The notes: generated by a model from the sequence alone, not told the origin. A stretch of DNA of 64,000 nucleotides from Paradesertivirga superstes (GCF_037622515.1 NZ_JBBJCN010000002.1:434001-498000), one strand, 5' to 3'. Positions 54,279-61,167 are shown, numbered from the stretch's first letter. Translations and numbers: made by a program.

Positions 54279-54425
54279 TGACCTCAGGTGCTTGTATGAT
54301 GAGCGCAGGTGCTTATCTGATAAATGCAGGTCCTTATCTGATATAAGCGGGTTGCTTATATTATAAATGCAGATGCTTATATGATGAGGCAGGTACTTAT
54401 CTGATAAACATAGGTCCTATGTAAT
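54279..54425. repeat. 21-bp tandem repeat, seven degenerate units
   Basis: The unit approximates GATAAATGCAGGTGCTTATCT. The AGGT/CAGGT core starts at 54285, 54306, 54327, 54348, 54370, 54390 and 54411, so steps are 21, 21, 21, 22, 20 and 21. Copies diverge, most at the fourth (CGGGT) and the seventh (TAGGT). Period 21 is divisible by 3, yet the best plus frame stops inside the array, so the repeat is not a coding repeat now. There are no unique spacers, so it is not a CRISPR array. Confidence 0.75.
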
Positions 54426-54488
54426 GGAAAACACTGACAATAAACCACCTCACTTGCATTGCAACAGAGCCTTTGTTACGTATAGGCC

Positions 54489-54640
54489 TTATTCTCGTTT
54501 AATATCCATCAGGGTGTTTAACAAAATGTCGCCTGGCTTATTTAGTATGATTCTTGCAATATTGGTTGTGCTTGATGACTCGTCTTTAAAGCTAAATCTT
54601 CCTAGGTCGCCGACTCAGTACTCAGATGAGTCTCTCGATA
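54489..54640 (-). pseudogene. C-terminal gene remnant
   Basis: On the minus strand the frame reads VGDLGRFSFKDESSSTTNIA, then RIILNKPGDILLNTLMDIKR and ends with TAA at 54489-54491. The upstream part in the same frame reads SSEY followed by TGA (54615-54617), then further broken sequence. The segment looks like a real protein end, but no start or complete gene exists. A TGG-to-TGA change would fit. Unidentified family. Confidence 0.4.
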
Positions 54641-54760
54641 GTTGTCGCTAATCCTCATCAATTGAACCTTTTATTTAAAAAAGTAAATCCTGCCCATCTT
54701 AGGATATGAAGAAAACAGTAATTTAAGGTGAGTAACGGAATAAAATGACGCTCCATAATA

Positions 54761-54974
54761 TTATAGCTTATTTGGTAGACTTTTTCCCTCGAATTTCATT
54801 GTATCCAAGTTCTGCGAGAACTCTTTATTATAAAACGTCTCTGTCAATGTATCTTCATCAAAAAAAATATGATAAAGCTCGCTTCAAACTGTGATAATCT
54901 ATCTTTTTGTTTCCAGTGTATCGACAGCCTTGAGACAACAAGAGAACGATTGTCAGGATCATTAGAGGTTTCAT
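54761..54974 (-). pseudogene. Small lipoprotein gene, frameshifted at an A8 run
   Basis: The minus-strand ATG at 54974 gives KPLMILTIVLLLSQGC with a lipobox (LSQGC), then RYTGNKKIDYHSLKRALSYF. The frame stops right after an eight-base A run on the plus strand (54860-54867). Removing one base makes it continue FDEDTLTETFYNKEFSQNLD to a TAA at 54761-54763, a protein of about 70 residues. It is either broken or a sequencing error. Function unknown; a lipid-anchored small protein is likely. Confidence 0.55.
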
Positions 54975-55008
54975 GTTACCGGTTTGTTAGGTGGGATTCT
55001 AAGCTTAC

Positions 55009-55037
55009 GCACAACGGTTAAGGATTTAAGGTTGTGC
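55009..55037. repeat. Inverted repeat of attC-like type
   Basis: GCACAAC (55009-55015) and GTTGTGC (55031-55037) form a 7-bp perfect inverted repeat around a 15-nt spacer. The ends end in AAC and begin GTT like integron attC core sites (RYYYAAC/GTTRRRY), although not exact. It lies just before the small lipoprotein gene on the minus strand. Confidence 0.45.
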
Positions 55038-55110
55038 CCGATTCAAAAAGGGGTCGCCTGTCGCCCAGCACTAAAGTAATAAAAAGTAGAAAAGGAACGA
55101 TATTCACGTC

Positions 55111-55148
55111 GCCCGCGCATAACCTAAACCCTATGTTAGCTGTTGGGC
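55111..55148. repeat. Imperfect hairpin at the 3' end of a small ORF (attC-like)
   Basis: GCCC (55111-55114) pairs with GGGC (55145-55148). Inside, GC-TAAC-type and GTTAGC arms pair with bulged bases around a CTAAACCCTAT loop. GTTGGGC (55142-55148) matches GTTRRRY and its complement GCCCAAC matches RYYYAAC. The stop codon of the adjacent ORF falls inside the hairpin, as is usual for integron cassette genes. Confidence 0.45.
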
Positions 55149-55383
55149 ATCTTTGTTTCGCTCGGTCAATAATTCTTTAGCAGCTATTTGAGCTTCAGCA
55201 ACAAATCTTTTGTCATTTATCAGGGTTTCTAGTTCTACTTCCGTATCATTCCGATATTTGAAACTAAACTTCTCGATTTTTTCTTGGTCGGGCAAAGAGT
55301 CGGTTAGATTTTCTGAAACTTTGAACTTAGCACTGACTCTTCGATAGAACAACTGAGTCTTTTGGAACTTTATTTTGGGCCAT
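55131..55383 (-). pseudogene. Broken small gene ending in an attC-like hairpin
   Basis: The plausible start is ATG at 55383 (MAQNKVPKDSVVLSKSQC), but that frame stops after 18 codons. In a second frame the rest reads KVSENLTDSLPDQEKIEKF and ends LINDKRFVAEAQIAAKELLT, then ERNKDAQQLT and TAG at 55131-55133. The C-terminal ...DKRFVAEAQIAAKELL is a natural protein end seen in short Bacteroidota genes. So a small gene of about 85 residues was probably broken by a frameshift near 55330-55375. Function unknown. Confidence 0.45.
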
Positions 55384-55489
55384 GGATTTAAGATGGATCG
55401 ATATAAATAAGGTAGCAAAGATTAACTATAATTTCATAGATCTAATTCGGGTGGCTAACGGAACTTTTTACAGCGTTATTCTCTTCGAA

Positions 55490-55745
55490 TATAGTATTAT
55501 AATCATCAAAGGAGCTTTTTATACTCTGCAAACTTTTAGCACTTACATGTTGTATATTTCGGTGGTTTTACTGCTTTTATGGCCCGGTATCTCCCGGATG
55601 TATCTCAGATCGGTGCCGCTTTCTAACAGATGAGTGGCGTAACTGTGCCTGAGCCAATGTAGACTAACTTCCTTCTTTATATTAAATTTACTGCTTGCTT
55701 GATGGTATTTGGGCTGTATCGCTTCGTATTTTCCAGAATTTACCG
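55490..55745 (-). pseudogene. C-terminal remnant of a tyrosine recombinase, frameshifted
   Basis: The minus strand reads LHWLRHSYATHLLESGTDLR, then YIREIPGHKSSKTTEIY, the catalytic C-terminus of XerC/integrase-like recombinases (the RHxxATHLL and LGH..TT.IY region). The catalytic Arg and His are present, LGH reads PGH, and the Tyr is kept. The normal ending HVSAKSLQSIKSSFDD follows only in the next frame, so one base was lost at the YTH codons near 55550. Residues before SGKYEAIQ are not recombinase-like, so the N-terminal 250 or so residues are missing. Confidence 0.8.
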
Positions 55746-55801
55746 CTCCACTCCCCAACAAAGCACATACTCCCCACCCTAAACCCGACAGCACGAATAC
55801 C

Positions 55802-55820
55802 GGCCTTTGGGCCTAAGGCC
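55802..55820. repeat. GC-rich palindrome
   Basis: GGCCTT (55802-55807) and AAGGCC (55815-55820) flank TGGGCCT. It is one of the few GC-rich hairpins in this AT-rich window and lies between the recombinase remnant and lysS. The remainder of 55746-55897 has no gene. Confidence 0.5.
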
Positions 55821-55897
55821 TCGCGCAGTATAAGTAATGGCGGGACTACATTCTCCCAAGAGAGCCAGACCCTGCTTTTCTAAAAAGACAAAATTCA

Positions 55898-55927
55898 TTG
55901 ACACTAGCATATGAAATAGTATTTTTG
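55898..55927 (+). promoter_or_regulatory. Promoter of lysS
   Basis: TTG (55898-55900) and TATTTTTG (55920-55927) are separated by 19 bp, an excellent Bacteroidota promoter. Transcription should begin near 55932, leaving a leader of about 50 nt that contains the inverted repeat described next. Confidence 0.7.
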
Positions 55928-55931
55928 CCAA

Positions 55932-55951
55932 ATATTACTCTTTGGTAATAT
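55932..55951 (+). repeat. Inverted repeat in the lysS leader
   Basis: ATATTAC (55932-55938) and GTAATAT (55945-55951) flank TCTTTG. It would start right at the predicted 5' end of the lysS mRNA and could be an operator or 5' stabilising hairpin. Confidence 0.5.
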
Positions 55952-55982
55952 CATGTAATAACACATTTCAATAGACAAACCC

Positions 55983-57704
55983 ATGAGTATTGGTCTTTCC
56001 GAACAGGAACTTTATCGCCGTGAGGCATTGCTGGAGCTTCGTAAACTGGGCATAGAGCCCTATCCTGCCGAGGCATATGAGGTAAATGTTACCGCAAGGG
56101 ACATACATAATAACTACGAGCGCGATAAAACGAGTTATAAGAACATAAGCCTGGCGGGCAGAATAATGACGCGCAGAATTATGGGCAGCGCATCTTTTGC
56201 GGAGATTCAGGATTCGACGGGACGGATGCAGGTGTACCTGAAACGCGATGATCTTTGCCCCGGTGAAGACAAGACATTATACAATACGGTGTTTAAAAAG
56301 CTGATGGATATCGGCGATTACATCGGTGTGAAGGGTTATGTGTTTACTACGCAAACGGGTGAAATTTCTATCCACGTTACGGAGATGACGCTGCTGGCTA
56401 AATCGCTGAAGCCGCTGCCGATTGTGAAGCGTGATGATGAGGGCAATATTTATGATGGTTTTACCGACCCGGAAATGCGTTACCGTCAGCGGTATGTGGA
56501 TTTGACGGTGAACCCGGATTTAAAACAGATTTTCATGAACCGCAGTAAGGTGATTAACACCATGCGGAGTTATTTTGATAACCAGGGCTGGATGGAAGTG
56601 GAAACGCCGATACTTCAGCCGGTGCATGGCGGTGCGGCTGCACGTCCGTTTAAAACGCACCACAATACGCTGGACATGCCTTTGTTTCTGCGCATTGCCA
56701 ATGAGCTTTACCTGAAGCGCCTGATTGTTGCGGGTTTTGACGGGGTGTATGAGTTCGGCAAGATGTTCCGCAATGAGGGCATGGACCGCACGCACAACCC
56801 TGAGTTTACTTCCATGGAGATTTATGTTGCCTACAAGGATTATGTATGGATGATGGCCATGGTGGAGGAATGTTTGGAGAAGGTGGCCCTGGCTATTCAT
56901 GGTTCCTCAAAGGTGAAAATGGGTGAGCACGTGCTGGAGTTTGCAGGTCCGTATGAGAAACTGACGATGTTTGAGTCGATTGAGAAGTATACGGGCATTG
57001 ATGTTTCGGCCATGAATGAAGATGAGATGCGTGCAGTTTGCAAAAGCATGAACATTGAAACTGACCCGAGCATGGGCAAGGGTAAATTGATTGATGAAAT
57101 TTTTGGCGAGAAAGTGGAAGCGAACCTGATTCAGCCTACATATATTACTGATTACCCGGTAGAGATGACTCCGCTGGCGAAAAAGCACCGCAGCAAAGAG
57201 GGATTGGTAGAGCGCTTTGAGCTGTTTGTGAATGGTAAAGAGATCGCGAATGCTTATTCGGAGCTCAATGATCCTATCGATCAGCGGGCGCGTTTGGAGG
57301 ATCAGTTGTTACTGGCCGGTCGGGGTGATGAGGAAGCAATGGCCATGGATGAGGATTTCCTTCGTGCATTAGAATATGGTATGCCGCCTACTGCCGGCTT
57401 GGGTATCGGGATCGACCGTTTGGTGATGTTGATGACGAATCAGCATACGATCCAGGAGGTGTTGTTCTTCCCGCAGATGAGACCGGAGAAAAAGGCGAAG
57501 GTCGCCTCGGTAGAGGACTTCACGGATATTGGAGTACCTGAGGAATGGGTTCCGGTGTTGATGAAGATGGGATTTAATACGGTCGAGGAGCTGAAGGCGG
57601 GGAACCCGAATAAGGTATTTAATGATTTGGGCGGGATGAGGAAGAAGTTGAAGCTGGAGATTGGGATACCGAGTAAAGAGGACGTGAGTAAGTGGTTTGA
57701 GTAA
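55983..57704 (+). CDS. lysS: Lysyl-tRNA synthetase, class II
   Basis: LysS charges tRNA-Lys. The 573-residue protein has the N-terminal OB-fold (AGRIMTRRIMGSASFAEIQD) and the class II motifs: motif 2 RNEGMDRTHNPEFTSME near residue 265 and motif 3 GLGIGIDRLVMLMT near residue 480. The last 60 residues (VLMKMGFNTVEELKAGNPNK, then VFNDLGGMRKKLKLEIG) form an extra C-terminal tail beyond the usual roughly 505-residue core. The gene's base composition is clearly higher in G+C (around 50 percent by sample) and richer in CTG/GCG/CCG codons than its neighbours. Confidence 0.95.
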   Translation: MSIGLSEQELYRREALLELRKLGIEPYPAEAYEVNVTARDIHNNYERDKTSYKNISLAGRIMTRRIMGSASFAEIQDSTGRMQVYLKRDDLCPGEDKTLYNTVFKKLMDIGDYIGVKGYVFTTQTGEISIHVTEMTLLAKSLKPLPIVKRDDEGNIYDGFTDPEMRYRQRYVDLTVNPDLKQIFMNRSKVINTMRSYFDNQGWMEVETPILQPVHGGAAARPFKTHHNTLDMPLFLRIANELYLKRLIVAGFDGVYEFGKMFRNEGMDRTHNPEFTSMEIYVAYKDYVWMMAMVEECLEKVALAIHGSSKVKMGEHVLEFAGPYEKLTMFESIEKYTGIDVSAMNEDEMRAVCKSMNIETDPSMGKGKLIDEIFGEKVEANLIQPTYITDYPVEMTPLAKKHRSKEGLVERFELFVNGKEIANAYSELNDPIDQRARLEDQLLLAGRGDEEAMAMDEDFLRALEYGMPPTAGLGIGIDRLVMLMTNQHTIQEVLFFPQMRPEKKAKVASVEDFTDIGVPEEWVPVLMKMGFNTVEELKAGNPNKVFNDLGGMRKKLKLEIGIPSKEDVSKWFE

Positions 57705-57763
57705 AAGTGTGAGGTGGCATGCTGAACTAGTTTCAGCGTTTCACTTTTAGTAATATATTTTAA

Positions 57764-57793
57764 AATGCCTGCGGGATTCTGCGGGCATTTTTT
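57764..57793 (+). terminator. Terminator of lysS
   Basis: Stem AATGCCTGC (57764-57772) with GCGGGCATT (57781-57789, one G-U pair) and an 8-nt loop, followed by T6. Confidence 0.85.
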
Positions 57794-57874
57794 GTTTGGA
57801 GGGTTGGTTTTTATAGGGTTGGCTTGGGCGTGACGACGGCTTTTGCCGGCCTCATTATCGGCTAAGAGGGAAAA

Positions 57875-58142
57875 AACTTGTATTCACAAAGTTGGCTTTA
57901 ATACGAGTGAAAAGCTGAAATCAGAAGTTGGGACCTGTAGGTTGAGACTGTTCCTAGGTACTTTCGCCGAAGTTTAACTCTGTGGAGGAGCTGAAGGCGA
58001 AAATTCGGATATGTGTCAAAGACGTTTATGAAGGCCAAACTTGTATTCACAGATTTGACTTTAATGCAGTGGAGAAGCTGAAGCCGGGAATCCCCGAAGT
58101 TTGGCCTTTATAGGTTAAGATCTTTTTGAGGTACTTTCGCCG
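57875..58142 (+). repeat. Decayed tandem repeats related to the lysS 3' end
   Basis: Two units of about 95 and 105 bp (57875-57969 and 58038-58142) share AACTTGTATTCACA at the start, a lysS-like centre, and GGTACTTTCGCCG at the end. The piece between them (57970-58037) holds a third lysS-like centre. Translated, the centres read GFNTSEKLKSE, FNSVEELKAK and FNAVEKLKPG, echoing the lysS tail GFNTVEELKAG. No open gene results. Nothing else recognised in 57794-58386; AT-rich sequence fills the rest. Confidence 0.75.
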
Positions 58143-58386
58143 CTTATCATTTACAGCGAGTTCAGACAGTGATAAAAAGTAGCTTTAACACATCCGTTAA
58201 AGCTACTTTACAGTTACTTCACAATCTGCTTTACAATTTTCTCTTTTTCAAAAATCTTTGGAAGATTCTTCTTTAATTTATTTAAGAGTTAATGATCGCA
58301 GACTTAAAGTATTAACAATAACTTAAAGTGTTGTGAATGATTAATTCACAATCAACATCTAATTTTATAATCGAGAAAAGTATACT

Positions 58387-58596
58387 ATGAAACTATCTAC
58401 AATTGAAATTACTGAAAGCGAATACTTAATTAAGTTAAGTAAAGAAAACTTTGACCTTGCATTTATTAACCAACTGCTGAAACGAATCCAGTCGGAAGTG
58501 TTATTCTCTTCTTTTAAAGATACAGATGAGGATATTATCAGCAGAACCGCAAGCTTTGACCGGGGTACTTATTTTAGTCACTTAGACGATAAATAA
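58387..58596 (+). CDS. Small protein of unknown function
   Basis: The 69-residue protein (KLSTIEITESEYLIKLSKEN followed by FDLAFINQLLKRIQSE) is helical, soluble and acidic at the C-terminus (SHLDDK). It resembles small toxin-antitoxin antitoxin-like or 'DUF' proteins in size, but no partner gene is adjacent and I recognise no family. A terminator-like stem follows at once. Codon use looks like neighbouring AT-rich genes. Confidence 0.6.
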   Translation: MKLSTIEITESEYLIKLSKENFDLAFINQLLKRIQSEVLFSSFKDTDEDIISRTASFDRGTYFSHLDDK

Positions 58597-58625
58597 TTTG
58601 GAGCTGGTATAAAACCGACTCCAAA
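58597..58625 (+). terminator. Stem-loop terminator
   Basis: TTTGGAG (58597-58603) pairs with CTCCAAA (58619-58625), with inner GGT/ACC, followed by TCTTTTATTTTTTT. Confidence 0.78.
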
Positions 58626-58647
58626 TCTTTTATTTTTTTTATGGCTT

Positions 58648-59211
58648 TTATCTACCCCTGAAGCCGCCGCCACCGCCGCCTCTTTGCATTACCGTTTTAT
58701 CCAACTGAACCATTTGACCCTGCATCATTTTTATCTGCTCTGCCAGAAGTTTGTTTTTGTCGGCTTTTTTAGCTTCTTGTAAATACATCGTCGCTTCACG
58801 TTTATTACGCTTCGACATGGCTATTCCGGCAAGACTAAGCTTTGCAAGAGCAATGTTATGATCCATTGTCATACCCATGGAAAGAGCTTTTTTGAAATAT
58901 TTTTCAGATTGTAAGGGCGCCTTACGGGATTCGATTAACCCGATTAACAGATGATAATAGCCGTGTTGAGCCTGAATAAGCTCTTTTTCGTAATTTTTAA
59001 TCTGACGTAACCAATGCTCCGCTTTATCCATATTTTCCTTCCGGAGATAAAACTGGGCAATGAGCATTTTCTCATTAAAGAAAAACGTTACTGCTACGGT
59101 CAGGGCAAGCAAGATCAATAGAATTCCCCATCCCCAGAAACCGAAAAAAATCAGCGCAATTGCGGATCCAAGAAAGGCAAAAGCTATTATTAACCGTATG
59201 AAATTTGGCAT
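58648..59211 (-). CDS. Membrane protein with TPR-like helices and RGG tail
   Basis: The 187-residue protein has two N-terminal membrane helices (IRLIIAFAFLGSAIALIFFG and ILLILLALTVAVTFFF) and a cytoplasmic part of about 130 residues with paired helices (DKAEHWLRQIKNYEKELIQA and SEKYFKKALSMGMTMDHNIA), like TPR units. The last residues are RGGGGGGFRGR, an RGG-type tail often found in RNA-binding proteins. I do not recognise the family. It is divergent from ung. Confidence 0.7.
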   Translation of the reverse strand: MPNFIRLIIAFAFLGSAIALIFFGFWGWGILLILLALTVAVTFFFNEKMLIAQFYLRKENMDKAEHWLRQIKNYEKELIQAQHGYYHLLIGLIESRKAPLQSEKYFKKALSMGMTMDHNIALAKLSLAGIAMSKRNKREATMYLQEAKKADKNKLLAEQIKMMQGQMVQLDKTVMQRGGGGGGFRGR

Positions 59212-59232
59212 TATTTTAATTTCTTAAATTTG
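59204..59232 (+). promoter_or_regulatory. Promoter of ung
   Basis: TTTG (59204-59207) and TAAATTTG (59225-59232) are spaced by 17 bp, a good Bacteroidota promoter. The -33 element lies at the beginning of the divergent gene. Leader about 46 nt. Confidence 0.65.
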
Positions 59233-59283
59233 TGCTGCAAATATCCGCTTATTTAGCCGCTAAACAAACAAAAACCTAAAAAT

Positions 59284-59955
59284 ATGGCAGTTCAATTAGA
59301 AGAATCATGGAACGAGGTTTTGAGAGATGAATTTGAAAAGGAATACATGATTAATCTGAAGGCATTTCTTGCACAAGAAAAAAAAGAAGGCAAAATTATT
59401 TACCCGCCGGATAACTGTGTTTTTAATGCTTTTGCTCACACTCCCTTTAATAATGTTAAAGCGGTTATTATCGGACAAGACCCATACCACGGCCCTAGCC
59501 AGGCACATGGACTGGCATTTTCGGTTCAAAAAGGAGTATCAATCCCTCCGTCCTTACGAAATATTTTCAAAGAGCTGGCGAATGATATTTCAGGATTTAA
59601 AATACCGGTAAACGGCGAATTAACAAAGTGGGCGGACGAAGGTGTATTGCTTTTAAATGCGGCCCTGACCGTAAGAGCCGGTGAAGCAGGTTCGCATCAG
59701 AAAAAAGGCTGGGAGAAATTTACTGATCAGGCTATAAAAGTACTGTCCGAAAAGCGTGAAGGTATTGTGTTTTTATTATGGGGCAATTATGCTCAATCGA
59801 AAGGGGCTTTTATTGATGATAAGAAACATTTTATCTTAAAAGCGACTCATCCCTCTCCTCTTGCCCATGGTTTTATCGGCTGTAAACATTTTTCTAAGAC
59901 GAATGAGATTCTGGAGAAGGAAGGAAAAAAAGGGATTGACTGGAAGTTAAGTTAG
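59284..59955 (+). CDS. ung: Uracil-DNA glycosylase
   Basis: Ung removes uracil from DNA to start base-excision repair. The 223-residue protein has the catalytic GQDPYHGPSQAHGLAFSV (Asp66 of GQDPYH), FLLWGNYAQ, and the DNA-binding loop HPSPLAHGFIGCKHFSKTN near residue 195. This set is diagnostic for family 1. A good promoter precedes it. Confidence 0.96.
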   Translation: MAVQLEESWNEVLRDEFEKEYMINLKAFLAQEKKEGKIIYPPDNCVFNAFAHTPFNNVKAVIIGQDPYHGPSQAHGLAFSVQKGVSIPPSLRNIFKELANDISGFKIPVNGELTKWADEGVLLLNAALTVRAGEAGSHQKKGWEKFTDQAIKVLSEKREGIVFLLWGNYAQSKGAFIDDKKHFILKATHPSPLAHGFIGCKHFSKTNEILEKEGKKGIDWKLS

Positions 59956-59970
59956 ACGGGCTATTATGGT

Positions 59971-60149
59971 CAACCCTTTCAGGGTTGCCAGGTAAGACAT
60001 GGGTAATATCCCGGATTGCATCCAAGGTTAAAATATTTAAGACCTTCAGGCTTAGAAGTACCTTTAAAGCTCATAACGTATCCTGAAGGGATACAAACGC
60101 AATAACCCTGCATTTCATGCAGGGGAACTATCAACCCTGAAAGGGTTGA
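59971..60149. repeat. REP-type hairpin cluster
   Basis: Hairpins occur at 59971-59987 (CAACCCT/AGGGTTG), 60078-60094 (GTATCC/GGATAC), 60106-60124 (CCCTGCAT/ATGCAGGG, loop TTC) and 60131-60149 (TCAACCCT/AGGGTTGA, loop GAA). The outermost two share the same stem sequence on opposite orientation. They sit just 3' of the IS200-like transposase remnant, as expected for REP sequences mobilised by RAYT transposases. Confidence 0.8.
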
Positions 60150-60165
60150 ATTAACAATAGGGTAG

Positions 60166-60613
60166 CTAATCCAAATACTTCTCATCGAAAGCAACCCCAT
60201 GCCCATTCAGCAACGCAATAAATTCTTCTTTGTATGAAGATTTTTCATGGTGTTCCTCCTGATTTTTAACATAATTAATCAGTCGCTCTCTCTCTTTGAT
60301 TGAATAAGTAATAGCTCCATATCCTTCCTGCCAGCTAACAAAATCAGGAAAAAAGAGATTGTTCTTTAATAAACAAACTATTGGCGATCTTATTATCTTT
60401 TATTAAACCCGCTAAGGCGACACAAGGATGCAGATGCGTAACAATATGCAAATGATCTCCCACTCCATTTATACGATACAAGTGACATCTCTTGTTTTGA
60501 AGAATGCCCCAAATGTATTTATATAATTGATCACGGTTAGGCTTTAACCTACCAGGCGCTCTGTGTTTAGTGCTAAACACAATCTGATAGTGGAGTTGAG
60601 TATAGGTGCTCAT
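60166..60613 (-). pseudogene. REP-associated tyrosine transposase (IS200/Y1 family), frameshifted
   Basis: The ATG at 60613 starts STYTQLHYQIVFSTKHRAPG, with GVGDHLHIVTHLHP (HUH-type motif) later. The frame stops at 60344 after LFS. In the next frame the protein continues FVSWQEGYGAITYSIKERER and ends VAFDEKYLD at the TAG 60166-60168, completing a normal RAYT of about 149 residues. Removing one T from a T6 run near 60350 rejoins the frames (KEQSLFPDF). So it is broken by a single base, or a sequencing error. The catalytic Tyr should lie in the second-frame part, in the KNQEE region. Confidence 0.82.
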
Positions 60614-60696
60614 AGGTATATTCAACCTTTCCCGGTGTTATTAGGTTCCCGGATCACATCGGGGATTAATAATATTGATGACTTTAGAGGGAGAAA

Positions 60697-61167
60697 TCAA
60701 TACTCTCCGGGCAATACAGGCTCATTCTTACTGGTAGAGAGTATCATCATAGTTTGAAAGGTTTTAATCACACTTATCCGGCTGATTTTTTCCATGATAA
60801 GCTTTTCATATGCCTTAATATCCTTCACATATATTTTCAGAATAAAGTCGCAGCCGCTGGTTACATGATGGCACTCTGTAACCTCTCTGATCTCTTTAAT
60901 TTCATCAACAAAAGTCTGTATAGCATTGTCGCGATGAAAATCAAGTTGAATCTGGATAAAAGTTTTTATACCCAATCCTAACCGTTCTTCATCCACTATC
61001 GCGTGATAGCTTTTTATAAATCCGCCGATTTCTAATTTTCTAACTCTCTCGAGCGTTGGCGCTGGAGACAACCCAATTTGATGGGAAAGTTGCAGGTTGG
61101 TAATTCTTCCATTCTCCTGCAGTATCTGAAGAATTTGTAAATCAATTTTATCCGGTTCAAAAGCCAT
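60697..61167 (-). CDS. Lrp/AsnC-family transcriptional regulator
   Basis: The 156-residue regulator has the N-terminal winged helix (DLQILQILQENGRITNLQLS, then IGLSPAPTLERVRKLE) and a C-terminal RAM/AsnC ligand-binding domain (TFIQIQLDFHRDNAI to CDFILKIYVKDIKAYE). Such proteins sense amino acids and control amino acid metabolism. It is divergent from the Nramp-type gene, with which it shares the 98-bp intergenic region; control of that gene is possible but unproven. Confidence 0.9.
   Translation of the reverse strand: MAFEPDKIDLQILQILQENGRITNLQLSHQIGLSPAPTLERVRKLEIGGFIKSYHAIVDEERLGLGIKTFIQIQLDFHRDNAIQTFVDEIKEIREVTECHHVTSGCDFILKIYVKDIKAYEKLIMEKISRISVIKTFQTMMILSTSKNEPVLPGEY

Noticed and set aside
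54279..54425. CRISPR array
   Set aside because: The units are contiguous with period 21 and no unique spacers; there are no cas genes.
54424..54651. 75-residue plus-strand open frame
   Set aside because: The minus strand shows a better protein remnant there; the plus translation is Ser/Pro/Leu rich with no domain and no promoter.
55382..55633. 83-residue plus-strand open frame opposite the recombinase remnant
   Set aside because: The minus strand carries recognisable recombinase sequence; the plus frame is a shadow.
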